This document shows, piece after piece, positions 11,426 through 22,440 of a stretch of DNA of 64,000 nt (position 1 is the first letter of the stretch; every line of letters begins with the position of its first letter). Source of the DNA: Bactericera cockerelli (taxonomy: Eukaryota; Arthropoda; Insecta; Hemiptera; Triozidae); the NCBI GenBank assembly GCA_024516035.1, contig CM044956.1, forward strand, positions 29,124,410 through 29,188,409, written 5' to 3'. The notes under the pieces were generated by a model that saw only the letters and a list, made by a program, of their open reading frames with translations, was not told the DNA's origin and did not search any database. Position numbers and translations under genes: made by a program.

Positions 11426-12027
11426 AGCTTTTGGGCCGTTCGAAAGTAAATGGCAACCAGAATTTGTCAAATTGAAGAAAAATTAAGTTCCCTTGGTAAA
11501 AGTAGGATGGTAGCCTGAGAGGTACAGCAAGTAGTAGTGACTGACTTTTTTTTTCATTTCTCTTGATTTCAATAAAAAATGAAAATTTTTATATCAAGTG
11601 TGTCATATTTTCTGAAAGGTAAGACTTCAAGCAAGTTTTTACACAAATGAAACCAATACTTTATGTGGGCAGTATTTTGAGAAAATGGCGGCTGAAGTTT
11701 CAGGTGGATTTTATGTTCGCGATAAATTTTCCGCTGCTGCCGATTTTTTTCAGTACGTGTGCACTTTTAAAGAATAAATCTAGTGTAAATAATAGTAAAA
11801 TATTGTTATCTTATGGAAAAAGTTAAATCTATTGCTTCATCTACTGTTTTTACAGAGTTAGATGCCATTCTTTGTCGGGCGGCAGGTGACTTGTAAAAAT
11901 AATTGAAAAAAATAATATCTTGAGAACCACTGAGTTAAATCAAAAGTGTTATAGAACATTAATGGTTGGAAATGATCTATACTACCACCCCTTAAGAGAT
12001 TTTACATTCAGTCTGTTACACCCTGTA

Positions 12028-13112
12028 TAATGTACCTACTGAATGACTTCATTTGACATCTTCTGTGCGTTGTCACAGTGTTTTCTGGACCGACTTTCCT
12101 TTTATTACTTGGGAATAAAGGAACATTTTTTCCCTTACTATACTCTGCCCTAGAAAATTGGTGATATTTGTCATGACTGACCGAGTGCGTTTACTATTCT
12201 ATGTAGTCAGGGAATGAATGTCATTTTTAAAAAATTATATCAGTCATCAGAAAGTTGCCTAATCTCACTTTAGCGTGTGGTGCATACATTAGGCTTGGGT
12301 ATAATGTTGTACAGATTTCCAACTTTTCCAAGTTGTTTCGAGCTTCAATCGTGTTCCAAGTTTATCTTTTTCCCTTGTGATTGCAAGTATAATGAAATTT
12401 TCCAAGAATTATGTCACAAGAGTCTCTTATAAATGTCTAATTTCAATTGAAATAAAATGATATATTAAAATGAATTCAGTCATATAAATATCTATCTAAT
12501 TTGAATTGAATCATAAACATGTGTCAAAGAAATGTAAGATCTTCAACGTGATAATGAGCAATGCAAATTTTACGGGGACAGAAAGATTGAACCAACCTCG
12601 CTAAAATATAATGAAGTTATCGAGGTTGGTTCAATCTTTTTATCGAGGTTGGTTCAATCTTTTTATCGAGGTTGGTTCAAACATATATTTATTCCATCAG
12701 AGGCGAGTCATACTACGAGATGGGTAGGCTACAACACAGACCACAAGCGTCTACAGTAGCTCCTGTTTCATGGCTACGAAATAAAAAAGGCTGTGAAACA
12801 CTCATCTTTAAAAAAAAAAATTATAATAATAATAACATTACCAACATTTAATGTAGATTGATTGGGTTCATAGCAGATATGCAAAAATGACGTCCAGTTC
12901 TGAATTGTGGAATGAGAGCCTCTATCAAAGTTTTATTACCTGATCATTACTTTACTGTTAAGAGCATCAATTTATAAAATATTTTGGTGCGGTGAAAATA
13001 GTACTAGTTGCTCTGCGTTTGCAGTTGGTTGGCAGGAACAATACAGAAATATAATACAGTAGGTACTCACTCATATTTGTGGAAAAAAATCACGGTCTGA
13101 ATAATTATGCCG
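12028..13112. other. Non-coding spacer with short tandem/inverted repeat
   Basis: At 12582-12600 ATTGAACCAACCTCG faces three direct copies of CGAGGTTGGTTCAATCTTTT (starting about 12621, 12643, 12666; 22 bp period), so the cluster can fold on itself. No gene is supported elsewhere in this stretch. Confidence 0.5.
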
Positions 13113-13114
13113 TA

Positions 13115-14818
13115 TACAGGGTGTCCCGTATACAGATGCAAATATTTTGAGGGTAGGTTTAGCCCACCGTGGACTATCATATGAGCGAGACTTGCAGTGG
13201 GGCATTTTGCTTCGTTAAAGAGTTATGGCCAAATCCCTGTTTTTCCCACAGGTCTAGAGGTCACTTGGATCGATGCACGTTTTTAAAGAAATGTTAGCCA
13301 GTAAGTAATTTTTGACTTCATGTATGGATAGTCATGCATATTTCCCTTCGAATGCAGTTGGTTGCATAAAAAAATATTGAAATACCAAAGAGATATTTAA
13401 TCATAAGTTCAATACTTTTCTAAAATTTGATTTTTCCCCCTTTTTTCCCTTTGGTGAATTTAGAGTACTTCTACAATTGCAATTCTGTGTATCACTAGGT
13501 AAAAAAATACCCTTTGCTATTTTGTTTCAATAAATACAAAGTTCTTTCAGACGCGTGAAGGAACGAATGAGATACGCCTTATTAAACGGCACCAGAAGGA
13601 GAGAAACACATCTATCAAATTTTGAATCTGGGCGCTATTGCATTTTGAAGAACACTCGATGCCTGAAGCGGTCTGTGTGACCATTTTTGTGCCAACTACA
13701 AGTTATAAATGAAAAATTTCTGAGTTCAAATAGTTCTTATTAACCAACTATATCAATCAAATCTAATAGTTAAAATAACAAAGCGATCAATTTGTTCGGT
13801 GGAAGAGAAAGCCACAAGCTTTAACCTCGCCCTTGGTTCGCTACATATTCTTTTGGGTTCTTTTCATTTCATGTCCTGTGTTGCAGAATGTATCATGTTT
13901 GTAGTTTATCAATAAATTATTAATATTAATAGTAACCTTAAGGTTGGATGTTCGAGTTTTACCCTAGGTTAATTTTCGGCACTATTTGTTATGTTTTTGA
14001 TATCATGATTGTAATAAACACAAAAATGATATTTTTAATTTTACTTGTAAAAATAATATGCAATTTTTGTTGTTAGTGCAGAGTCTTTCTCCATGTGTAT
14101 TCTTTGTCCATAATTACACCACAGGTTGCTGCTTTCGTTGCAGCCTCTCTCATTTTTCCTCATGATAACCCTGTGACCCCGAAACCCCATTCACATAAAA
14201 GTTCACACCGACCAACCACTGTGAATGATCAATTTCCCTCTGTTAAACATCCCAGAGCAGTGTATTTATACCTCAAATTACGCGCCAATTCTGTTAAAAT
14301 TCAGCCAACTTTGAATTTTCCATCATGATTCAGAAGTGTTTTTTGAGCTTTGTGTGTACTGTGTTCCATAATCTTTAAAGTAATATAAATGAGCTTTCTT
14401 TTTTCTAAAACTAAACATAATAGGGTATTTTTTTAACTAGTGATACGCAGAATTGCAATTGTAGAAGTACTTTAAATTCACGAAAGGGAAAAAGGGGAAA
14501 AATCAAATATTAGAAAAGTATTGAACTTATGATTAAATATCTCTCTGGTCTTTCAATATTTTTTCATGCAACCAACTGCATTTGAAGGGCAATATGCATG
14601 ACTATCCATACATGAAGTCAAAAATTACTTACTGGCTATCATTTCTTTGAAAAAGTGCATCGATCCAAGAGACCTCTAGACCTGTGGGAAAAACAGGGAT
14701 TTGGCCATAACTCTTTAACGATGCAAAATGCCCCACTGCAAGTTTCGCTCATATGATAGTCCACGATGGGCTGAACCTACCCTCAAAATATTTGCATCTG
14801 TATACGGGACACCCTGTA
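13115..14818. mobile_element. Long-TIR element, ~400 bp arms, TA target
   Basis: The left end TACAGGGTGTCCCGTATACA and its inverted right end (TGTATACGGGACACCCTGTA) bound arms of about 400 bp (13115-13516 and 14424-14818). TA occurs on both outer flanks. The 900 bp middle has no intact frame; a stretch near 13550-13690 is vaguely protein-like but too broken to name. Short open frames in the arms (for example 14753-14980) are repeat shadows. Non-autonomous or heavily decayed; sequence unrelated to the 10.2 kb element despite the same end motif. Confidence 0.8.
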
Positions 14819-15173
14819 TATGTTGAATTAGTTGTATTTACAGGCTTTCGTGGTAGGATTCTTGCCGTCCTGTCACAGTTGATCTCTTATAGAGTATGTA
14901 GAATTTCATCATTTATATTATGTGTGACATGCCTCCTACCATGGGCCTCGATACAAATTGATTCTTTCACATTAAACTAAAGAGATTATAAGCATGAAAT
15001 TCCTTCTCTGTTTCAGAGTTCCTGCCCGCCCCCTCTGTTGCTCATCTCCCCCGCGGCGTGACGTCATCGCCTCCCTGTGGTCTCCTCCACTGTTCTCACC
15101 CCCCTGCTCATCCCCCCTGCCCCCCTTCCCCCACCACCTCCCCCACCTACCTCACTCACCAGTATTACGTCGA
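14819..15173. other. GC/pyrimidine-rich stretch
   Basis: From about 15015 the composition changes sharply to C-rich (CCCGCCCCC, CCCCTGCC, CCCCACCAC blocks) and includes GTGACGTCA. The contrast with the AT-rich surroundings suggests proximity to a gene or intron edge. On the minus strand it would lie just downstream of the candidate exon at 15174-15213. Confidence 0.4.
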
Positions 15174-15213
15174 GTCCAACGTCCGGTTCTTCTTCTAGAC
15201 TACCCTAGAGTCT
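15174..15213 (-). CDS. Candidate 40 nt micro-exon
   Basis: On the minus strand an AG acceptor precedes and CTG|GTGAGTGAGG follows, an excellent donor. If joined to the candidate exon at 15272-15408, the reading phase is kept and the segment reads LEEEPDVGLDVIL. The acceptor is weak because it lies in a repeated CTCTAGGGT tract that offers several alternatives. This is inference only; no family is recognised. Confidence 0.25.
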
Positions 15214-15252
15214 AGACCCTAGAGCCTAGACCCTAGAGTCTAGACCCTAGGG
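15205..15252. repeat. Short CTAGA/CCCTAG tandem tract
   Basis: Three to four imperfect copies of CTAGAGTCTAGACC CTAG-type units, each palindromic in part. On the minus strand each copy ends in CTCTAG|G, a series of possible splice acceptors. Confidence 0.6.
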
Positions 15253-15271
15253 GCAGAGAGTAACTCACCGG

Positions 15272-15408
15272 AATGTGGAGTGGAGATTGGACGCCCCCGG
15301 TACCTCAACGTTGACATAGGAGTTGATGGGGTGAGGAGCATTGTGCCTCTTCAGATATGGAGTGATGCCTTCCCGAAGGAACCAACACGAAAGATCGTCC
15401 GTCCCTGT
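15272..15408 (-). CDS. Candidate internal exon, unidentified gene
   Basis: On the minus strand CTATTTGCTGAAACAG|GG is a plausible acceptor and TTCCG|GTGAGTTA a strong donor. The frame between them is open and protein-like, including the segments TDDLSCWFLREGI, TPYLKRHNAPHPIN and SYVNVEVPGASNL. A different, longer frame overlaps it (15351-15596). I do not recognise the family. Local GC content is higher than in the surroundings, which fits an exon. It could be part of a host gene with the 15174 micro-exon and the 15893-16120 segment, but splicing is unproven. Confidence 0.3.
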
Positions 15409-15892
15409 TTCAGCAAATAGAAAATTTCATCCAGGGAAGTTTCCATGTATTTAAGGGTCTTGGCCTGGAAAGTACTATGGAAACCCGCACATGTTTGAGT
15501 AATAAGGCACTGAAGCCTGAGCCCATATCCAGGATTACGGCGTTTCTCCCTGGAGACCTCTCCCTGGGGTACAATGAAAACTACAAATATCTTCAAGTCT
15601 TGCCATCTTGCTGCAGTAAAACTGCAACAATCACATTTTAAGACAAAATTTATAAATGATACATAGAATTTAATGACATTATACGAGATATGAATTGTTG
15701 TTGTTAAATTTTAGTTTAAATTCTTATTACCTAGGTTAGGTATTTTTTTTTGTGTAGCTCTGTTTTTAATATAAATTACAAAGTAATTGTACTACCGACA
15801 CTATTTTGGTTTGTCATAATACCGACATTTTTTAACCCAGTGTATGCCTATTCCACGCTTTCTCTTGCCAACGCCAATCACACATAGTACCT
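15409..15892. other. Possible intron between candidate exons
   Basis: Contains a minus-strand open frame that continues from the candidate exon (to 15596) and then AT-rich sequence (15640-15790) without a gene. Confidence 0.3.
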
Positions 15893-16120
15893 AATGAAAG
15901 CGATTGTCTTCTTCAAAGTCGCTACCAAGCCCTGAAATTCCAAAACTGTGTCGATATGATTCTGGTCCTCATTAAACCAAATGAGATTCCAGCATATTTC
16001 GGTGCAGTCGTAATGAACTGAGAATTCACGCTCATCATACATCACGTTAATTTGAACCCGGACTTTCAAAACATGCCTTGTCCATTCTGTAATCAAGTCT
16101 CGCGAGTGGTGGAGTTCCAA
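15893..16120 (-). CDS. Candidate exon, unidentified
   Basis: An open frame on the minus strand with protein-like composition (for example LITEWTRHVLKVRVQIN and VMYDEREFSVHYDCTEI) ending at CATTAG|GTACTA, an acceptable donor site. It lies upstream, in the same orientation, of the candidate exons at 15.2-15.4 kb. A pyrimidine-rich run precedes it. No domain is recognised; chance open frame is the main alternative. Confidence 0.25.
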
Positions 16121-18130
16121 GTGAGGAAGAGGAAGGATTTATTTTCTTGTAGGGATACTGTCCGAATCCTTGTGGGATAAAAATTCATCAAGGCCAATTC
16201 CTCCGATCCCTATTTCACTGATACCTTGTAAGGGTTGACATAAGCTAATTTGCTAATATTCATTCCATTATGCCTAAATTATAAAAAATTAAAATGGAGT
16301 GTTGTTATCACAAATCACCAAAAAAGAAAGAAAAGTTGAAATTTCATCGCATTTGTGTTAATCACTTTCGTGATATCACAACTACTGAAAATCGCTTCAC
16401 TAAATCTACGCTGAAACCAGGACTTGAACCACCGACCTCCAGGTTACAAGTCCGCGGTCTTATCGATCAAGTTACTGAGGTCGGTACTAAAAAAAAAGAA
16501 TGGTAGAGCGTGATGCTTCTGGTATAGATTTGATAATGCCGCTTTTTGAAACGTTCCGCTTTTTGAAACGTCGGAATAACTTTGATTTAACACTCGTGCG
16601 GATGTAAAACAGACAGATCTGCTCTACTCCACTGAGTTGAACGCAGGATGGATTATTAAAATTACCTAATTTAAATTAAATACAGAAAAACACGGACTAC
16701 AACCTCCTCCTAGCTCTGGCCAGATTCCACCTCTCCAGGAGGTCCCCTATTCTTGGGCTCCCGGTTAATTAAAAAAAAAATCCCCCATGGTATGAAATAG
16801 TGTGAACGGTTCTTTCGTTACCTACTGGGGTTTTTAATGAAGAATCTTAAGTGGTCTATTACTTTTTTTAAGTAAGTAAATAAAGCAAATGAATCATTGC
16901 ATCGGTCAGTTCCTAGCCCTGTACTCTTGAAAATTAGTGTAGAGCGCGTTTCAAAACGCACTTAGGGCACAGTTGTAAAAAAGATTATAAAGAGGATACG
17001 AGAAGACTGTCCCTTTTTTTTCTTCCAAATTTAAATGTGATTTTTGAAATCAGCCCATTTACCTAGCTGTTTAAAATCATACCCCCAGAACAGAAACTGT
17101 CGAATATTTCAACAACAACAAAAAAAATGGTTGAAAAACTAATGATTTCAGTATTCATCAGATCAAAAACTTTTCAGTCACCTTGTGAAAGCTAAGAAAA
17201 GATTATAGTCAGCATGCAATGAATTCAGCAGAATTATTCCCAGAAAATTAAAAATAATGAACGCTAATGTTTTTCTTGAAAATTAAAATCCAGCAGTGTC
17301 GGATAAGTAAACCAAGCGCGTGTTTAATTTCATTTCTCGGATACATTATTATTTATTCATAGGACAAAGTAATGTATGATATTTACATAATAAAAAAAAA
17401 AAAAAAAAAAAAAAATGGGCCGAAAAAAAAACAATACTTTCTATACCTCATAGGTAATGGAAAGTAAAAAAATAACAAACAAAAAATAATACTAGGTAAT
17501 GTCCAATCTCTTACACGGCAATACGCCAATACATTTTTACACTAGAAACTCGCGCTGCCAGGATTCTTATCGAAACAAAGAAAGGACAGTCAAATATCTA
17601 ATATCTACTCAAAATTTTCAACAAAGAATTTCAATCTCTTTTACATTAAATTTCCAATTTGGACGACTTTAGCTAGTCTTGTAAAAATATTCCCGTCGTG
17701 ATATGGTCCTCACACTCCGCCACTCGTCATACTTCTAACCTAAAAATTCTTATTCCCTCGCAAGCTCACAACAAGTTTAGTTATTTGTAAACATTATTTT
17801 TTATTTCTCCTGTGCGAATGTTGTTAACTTCATCACCATTAACCCCCTGTATAATAATTGTACCTATAATAATTAAATGATATAATTAAACTGTATAAAC
17901 TTCTCTAATTTTCCTCTTGATTGTTCTTAACTAGGCATCTCCTATGTTTTTATAACTTTGTTACTTTTGTTATTGTTTCCCCCCAACCTCTCTCCCGACT
18001 TTCATTTTCAAATTATTTTATTTTTAAGTGCGTACTTAATATTTTAAGTAAAAAGAATCCCCTCCAATGACGTCTCCTTATCTACTCGAGTTATCCTTCT
18101 TCTAAAATTTAATTTATCCATTCTTTCATT
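16121..18130. other. Non-coding spacer
   Basis: Holds the tRNA-like head at 16411-16486, a duplicated GCTTTTTGAAACGT motif (16541-16575) and a 25 nt A-run near 17391. No supported gene. Confidence 0.5.
16411..16486 (-). repeat. tRNA-like SINE head
   Basis: On the minus strand: ACCTCAGTAACTTGATCGATAA, then an anticodon-loop-like GGACTTGTAACCTGG (TGT, Thr-like) and B box GGTTCAAGTCC. Same general family as the heads at 10793 and 54053 but with a different loop. The acceptor stem does not pair well. Confidence 0.55.
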
Positions 18131-18137
18131 GATACAC

Positions 18138-18176
18138 GCTAAGAAAATGTTTTTTTTTTTTACATTTTCTTAGCTT
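18138..18176. repeat. Small hairpin with T-rich loop
   Basis: GCTAAGAAAATGT and ACATTTTCTTAGC are perfect inverted copies around a poly-T loop. Confidence 0.5.
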
Positions 18177-19303
18177 TTATGAATTATACCGGTTGTTCAA
18201 AGTAAAACCGAACAACTTTGTTTTTGTAGTAACTTCAGAACCACTGAAGATATGAAATTTATGCTCTTACATATATTTCATAGATATTTTAAACATTTCT
18301 TCGCTGTGTTTTGCTCCCTCCTCGGTTATTGTTGATTGGTTTACCTCAACATGAAAGTTGCTCTTTAATAAATATCGATTTTAATGTGACATTATAACGT
18401 TTAATCGAATTTACTATTTCCTATGAAGAGAAAAAAGAAGAAGAAACCAAAATAGAGAAATTTTAAATTAAAATCGATGTTGTTATATTGTAAACTTTTA
18501 ATCGAGTTATACTTTTTCCTTTTTTAGGGAGAGGAAAAGGCATAGTGAAAGAAGAAGAGGGGATGAGAATTGAAACGACATAATTCTTTTGGCTTGATTT
18601 GATTTTGATCGCTCTGAAATCAGTACACCTTTCTGTTGTACATATTAAGTACCTCACTCCCCACTCATTAAGAATTATAATAGTAATTTAACCATGCATT
18701 GTTTTGTATATTTCGACTTGGGTCTCTTAAGTATTTAAGTTTAAATTGGTGTATATAATTTTTTCAAAACTAGAGTAACTCAAATACCTTCTTCGCTGTT
18801 AAATCTTTACACCAAGTCCATTTTACAGCCCCTCACTCAGCTCTAGATAGAAAGGGGAATAGTTCACTCTAGCCATGGGTCTTCGTTTCATAAGCCCCAA
18901 GTCTGGGGACTGGTGATGTGGTGAGGGCTGTAAAGTGGACTGGGTTCAATGTTTTTTGTCCTGTGTATTTCGATCTGATAGTTAAATGAATTTTTAATTT
19001 TGTTTCTCCAAAATAAAAAATGAAAGCAAAATCTCTTTATTGAACATAATTTAAAAAACTTGGCTTTTTCTTATTCTGCGTCCAATCTTACTTAGAATCC
19101 CTGTGTGTACGTTTTGATTTGAAACTCCTTCTACACTACATACAAGAGGTGTGAAAGAAGCTCTCGAATCTTCAGCGGTAGTAGTATCATATTTTTTGTG
19201 CTTTTCTGTGGCTTGCTGATGAGATGCTGTCGACCGTCAGCGTCAGCATTTAAAATGCGACAATAAAAAAACGCCACCCTCCCAGCTTCCCAGACGCCAA
19301 TCA
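18177..19303. other. Non-coding spacer with inverted repeat
   Basis: AT-rich. Contains the inverted pair at 18811-18945. Nothing else recognised. Confidence 0.45.
18811..18945. repeat. Inverted repeat, ~25 bp arms
   Basis: ACCAAGTCCATTTTACAGCC at the left faces GGGCTGTAAAGTGGACTGGG at the right, a near-perfect inverted pair around an 80 bp loop. It may be a small MITE or a remnant of one. Confidence 0.5.
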
Positions 19304-19516
19304 CTAGTCACCATACAATCCAGGGGTATTTAAACTCCCTTCTCTCATTTCAGACCCAATCCCAACTCCATTCCATGCTAAATTTGCCATTGCTGCACAA
19401 TGATCACGGTGCTGGTCGTGACCATATTTTACCAGACCTCCCCTCTTACAGTTTAGGGCATGAGTGAGGTCCACAACCATCACAGAGTTGCGGCAGATCT
19501 TACAAATTATAGCCAT
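19304..19516 (-). pseudogene. Possible retroelement protein fragment
   Basis: The minus-strand frame contains CKICRNS and [19 protein letters not shown] followed by [13 protein letters not shown] Cys-rich segment followed by an HALxCKxGGxVxxxH-type motif and RD recalls a conserved region seen in some transposable-element polyproteins (recognition from memory, not checked). Only about 70 residues remain, with no start context, so it would be a fragment. No matching upstream reverse transcriptase is visible nearby. Confidence 0.35.
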
Positions 19517-19683
19517 TATCTCAGTGAGGTCAAAGTGATCGGAAGTAGATGGAGCACCGACAACTACTGACTTGCTTTTCTTTTTACAATCCTAGTCAAG
19601 GGACGCTTTTGCTTTTCAGGCAACAAACCTTTATGTTTAACTTGGAGATATCTGACGTACCAGACACAATTTAAATACCTTCC

Positions 19684-19912
19684 AAACGATAGAGTAGTGA
19701 AGAAGCGCACTCTAGACTTCCATGCACGTTAGCCTAGGTTCGAATCCGGCTGGGTAGAAAATTTTACCAGTAAAATGTATATTGTGTAAAATGTACGAGT
19801 ATGTTCGAAGTCCACTCATACCTCGTGAGAAAATTTGAGTAGTTAGTTGTTAAGTAGCACACTGGCGGCATTATCAGAGTATTTAGAAAAGTGATGGAAG
19901 TTCTTAGTGATG
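19684..19912 (+). mobile_element. tRNA-derived SINE copy (diverged)
   Basis: Has a tRNA-like head with B box GGTTCGAATCC (about 19737) and body CCACTCATACCTCGTGAGAA, TGAGTAGTTA, GGCGGCATTATCAGAGT, which aligns in order with the SINE at 10940-11242. It is more diverged and no clear target duplication is seen. Confidence 0.65.
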
Positions 19913-20559
19913 TTACCAAAAAACATTGTGCAGATCCTGTTGCTTGACCACAAAGAATTCATATATTATTTCCGCAGAGGTCACATGAGATGACGTCACT
20001 TTGAGTATAGGTACATTCTTTCATCGCTTTTCTGAACATTGATTTCAACACTACTATTACATCGTATGACTATTCCGAATAGTTCTGAACACCCGTCAAA
20101 GTTCTCACCATGCCCACCGTGACTTAACCTTTAGCTTCATTTCTCATTCAAGTAGCGATTTTCCGTTCTATTTGCCATTCATATTTCAAACTCATTCCTC
20201 CCAAGCTTTCCTTCGTCTTGTTAATTTTCCTCACGTTCTTCGCTTACTTTTCTCACCCGAAATATTCACACATGCATGCACGAATCTTCTATTGTTTTGC
20301 CCGAACCAAACTCCCGAATGATGATTTAAACGTTTAGCGGGGAATAGGTATAAGGGAGCAGAACCCATGGGAAGAGTGAGAGGGAGGAGCTGTTCAAATA
20401 CACAAAGGAGAAAAACACGGGAGTTAGAGAGAGACAAGTGGGAATTTGAGAAATCACGTGGAATAATGAATTTTTTCCTAATGTAAGCTGCTGCAAAAAA
20501 AATTAAGGTCCTACATTCTGACGTTCAATTGCGATTTTGAAAGCTGCGGGCTATAGTAC
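19913..20559. other. Non-coding spacer
   Basis: No gene or repeat family recognised; the minus-strand frame at 20231-20437 lacks protein-like features. Confidence 0.4.
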
Positions 20560-20642
20560 TAGCAAGATTAGCGCAGTAGCGAACAGCAGCAAGGTTAGAT
20601 GCTCGCTTGCCATGCTGAAGGTCTAGGATTTGAACCCCCCAG
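20560..20642 (+). repeat. tRNA-Gly-like SINE head
   Basis: TTAGCGCAGTAGCG (A-box-like), GCTCGCTTGCCATGC (GCC anticodon-loop-like) and GGATTTGAACC (B-box-like) occur in tRNA order with an insertion in the D region. It is directly followed by the 30 bp minisatellite. Confidence 0.5.
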
Positions 20643-20667
20643 AGTCGACAAAACTTTGTGTTCAAAT

Positions 20668-20866
20668 AGAGAGGGAGGAGGGGAGAGATGTAAATTTAGA
20701 GAGGAGTAGGGGAGGGATGTAAATTTAGAGAGGGAGCAGGGGAGAGATGTAAATTTAGAGAGTGAGGAGGGGAGAGATGTAAATGTATAGAGGGAGGAGG
20801 GGAGAGATGTAAATTTAGAGAGGGAGGAGGGGAGAGATGTAAATGTATAGAGGGAGGAATTTAGAG
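20668..20866. repeat. 30 bp purine-rich minisatellite
   Basis: About six copies of GAGGGAGGAGGGGAGAGATG TAAATTTAGA-type units with a 30 bp period (GATG at 20687, 20716, 20746, 20776, 20806, 20836). It begins just after the tRNA-like head, so it may be the expanded tail of that SINE. A 124-residue minus-strand frame with a repeated FTSLPSSL peptide (20595-20969) is an artefact of the array. Confidence 0.85.
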
Positions 20867-20869
20867 ATG

Positions 20870-22440
20870 AGGGAGGAGGAAAGGCAAGCCTCGGGAAATT
20901 AGCGGTACGTGTCAGGGTTCCCCAAGTAGCCCCCTGGTGGGATGTGCTCCATTCTGATTTCTCTTTCATATTTCTCTCCTGATTTTTCCTCCTTTCATAA
21001 CTATTTTCCGGCTGTGTTTGTTTTATTACGTTTTTGTAAAACTTCTATTATTTATCACCAAAGTCTAAATCTTTTAAATCCAATGCATGAAAACTTGATT
21101 TCTTTGAAGTATATATTTCGTTCGAAACTGGCACGTTTCAGTTTTAGGTTTTAGCACTAAATCATAATACTGAATATAAGTGATTCACCTGCCTCTGACA
21201 TTAAGTAAATGGGTTGGGAGGAAATGGTTGGAGATTTGAGACAGAGAATAGTCGCAGCAATCTCTTGCAGCCTTTTTGAGTGATTTTTGCTGTCGATTTG
21301 TGACTTATATTGACACAAAAATCCATTGGCGTTTAGGCTCTGTCCGCTACAATTTATGAGCGTTTTGACCATAACCATACCAGATGGTGAATTTTGATGA
21401 GCTATATCTAAATTATTAACCTTCATTTGTTTCTGAACCAATGGATTACGAAGATCTACCAAGTGACAGACAATGCAGATTTTTTAATGATTTATTTAAG
21501 GCAATATGCAAGATGTGTATTTCCGGTTACTCTGTCTCCTCTATGCGTGTAACAATTGTAACCTATAGGATCAAGAAGACATGGATTGGTGACTATTCTG
21601 GTTTTGTATTCATCCATGGCAACCTACGTTCTGTTGACTTCCCATTCCCGGCCCCACTCAGGAGGCTGGGTTGATTTGAGTTGCTGGGTTCTTTGCCCCA
21701 GTGAAAGGTGGGTAGAACCCCTGTCGTATAACATGGCCATGTAGTTGCAAGAAACGTTAAAACAAATAAAAAAAACAAAAGTCATAAATATGAAACAGGT
21801 AACATCTTAATATTCAATCCATTTACATTCATTCATTTATAATCAATAGAACTCCGAAACGGCTAGACTAAATAATGACATTAAATTCAGCAAAAACCTT
21901 ACCAGCTAGAAAATGCCGGCTAGTTTTTATTAAATTTATTAATAAAAAAGGATAAGAGAGAGAGAGAGAGGAACTAGACGAAGTAATAATTAAGGAGGAA
22001 CAAAATAATGGTAAGATTAAATGAATAGGATTTGATCTTAACGTTCAGTGGCGTGTATTTAAAATGCTTTTATAACTAGGTGTATAAAAATATCTTAACT
22101 TAGGTTCCATTGAATTTTATAATTGGCCCTCCAGGGACTAATTAAAATGTCAAGGGTTTCCTTGTTACACTACCTACGTTGAATTTGAGCAGGTAGCTTA
22201 GCTATCGTAATTATTAAGTTTGATCTCATTTTTATGAGAAGGAGGAGGAGGAGGAGAAAAGAATAAAGAAGAAAAAAACACAAACACACAAAAAATTGTA
22301 CTTTCAATATCTGTAGATTATTATAATCAATGGGAATAATATGGACTCAAAATATGGCAAAGAGAAGTAACCCATTCAGACCAAATATTTTGTCAGAAAT
22401 AATTTGTTTCGCATGCGATTCGAAGAGGTTCTTATCATAA
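20870..22440. other. Non-coding spacer
   Basis: No supported gene. Short GA (21957-21970) and GGA (22242-22256) microsatellites. Frames of 60-100 residues here show no recognisable domains. Confidence 0.5.

Larger units (their letters stand above)
10201..12027. mobile_element. Long-palindrome (fold-back) element with TA target
   Basis: Ends are TACAGGGTGTAACAGACTTA (left) and its reverse complement at the right (ends CCCTGTA, 12027), with TA at the junctions. The left arm (about 10201-10872) and right arm (about 11347-12027) are inverted copies of roughly 670-680 bp with few differences. Each arm carries the same tRNA-like head facing inward. The loop holds a complete SINE (10940-11242) with its own target duplication. 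No transposase is encoded, so it is non-autonomous. The ends and TA target fit the Tc1/mariner group by inference. Confidence 0.85.
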
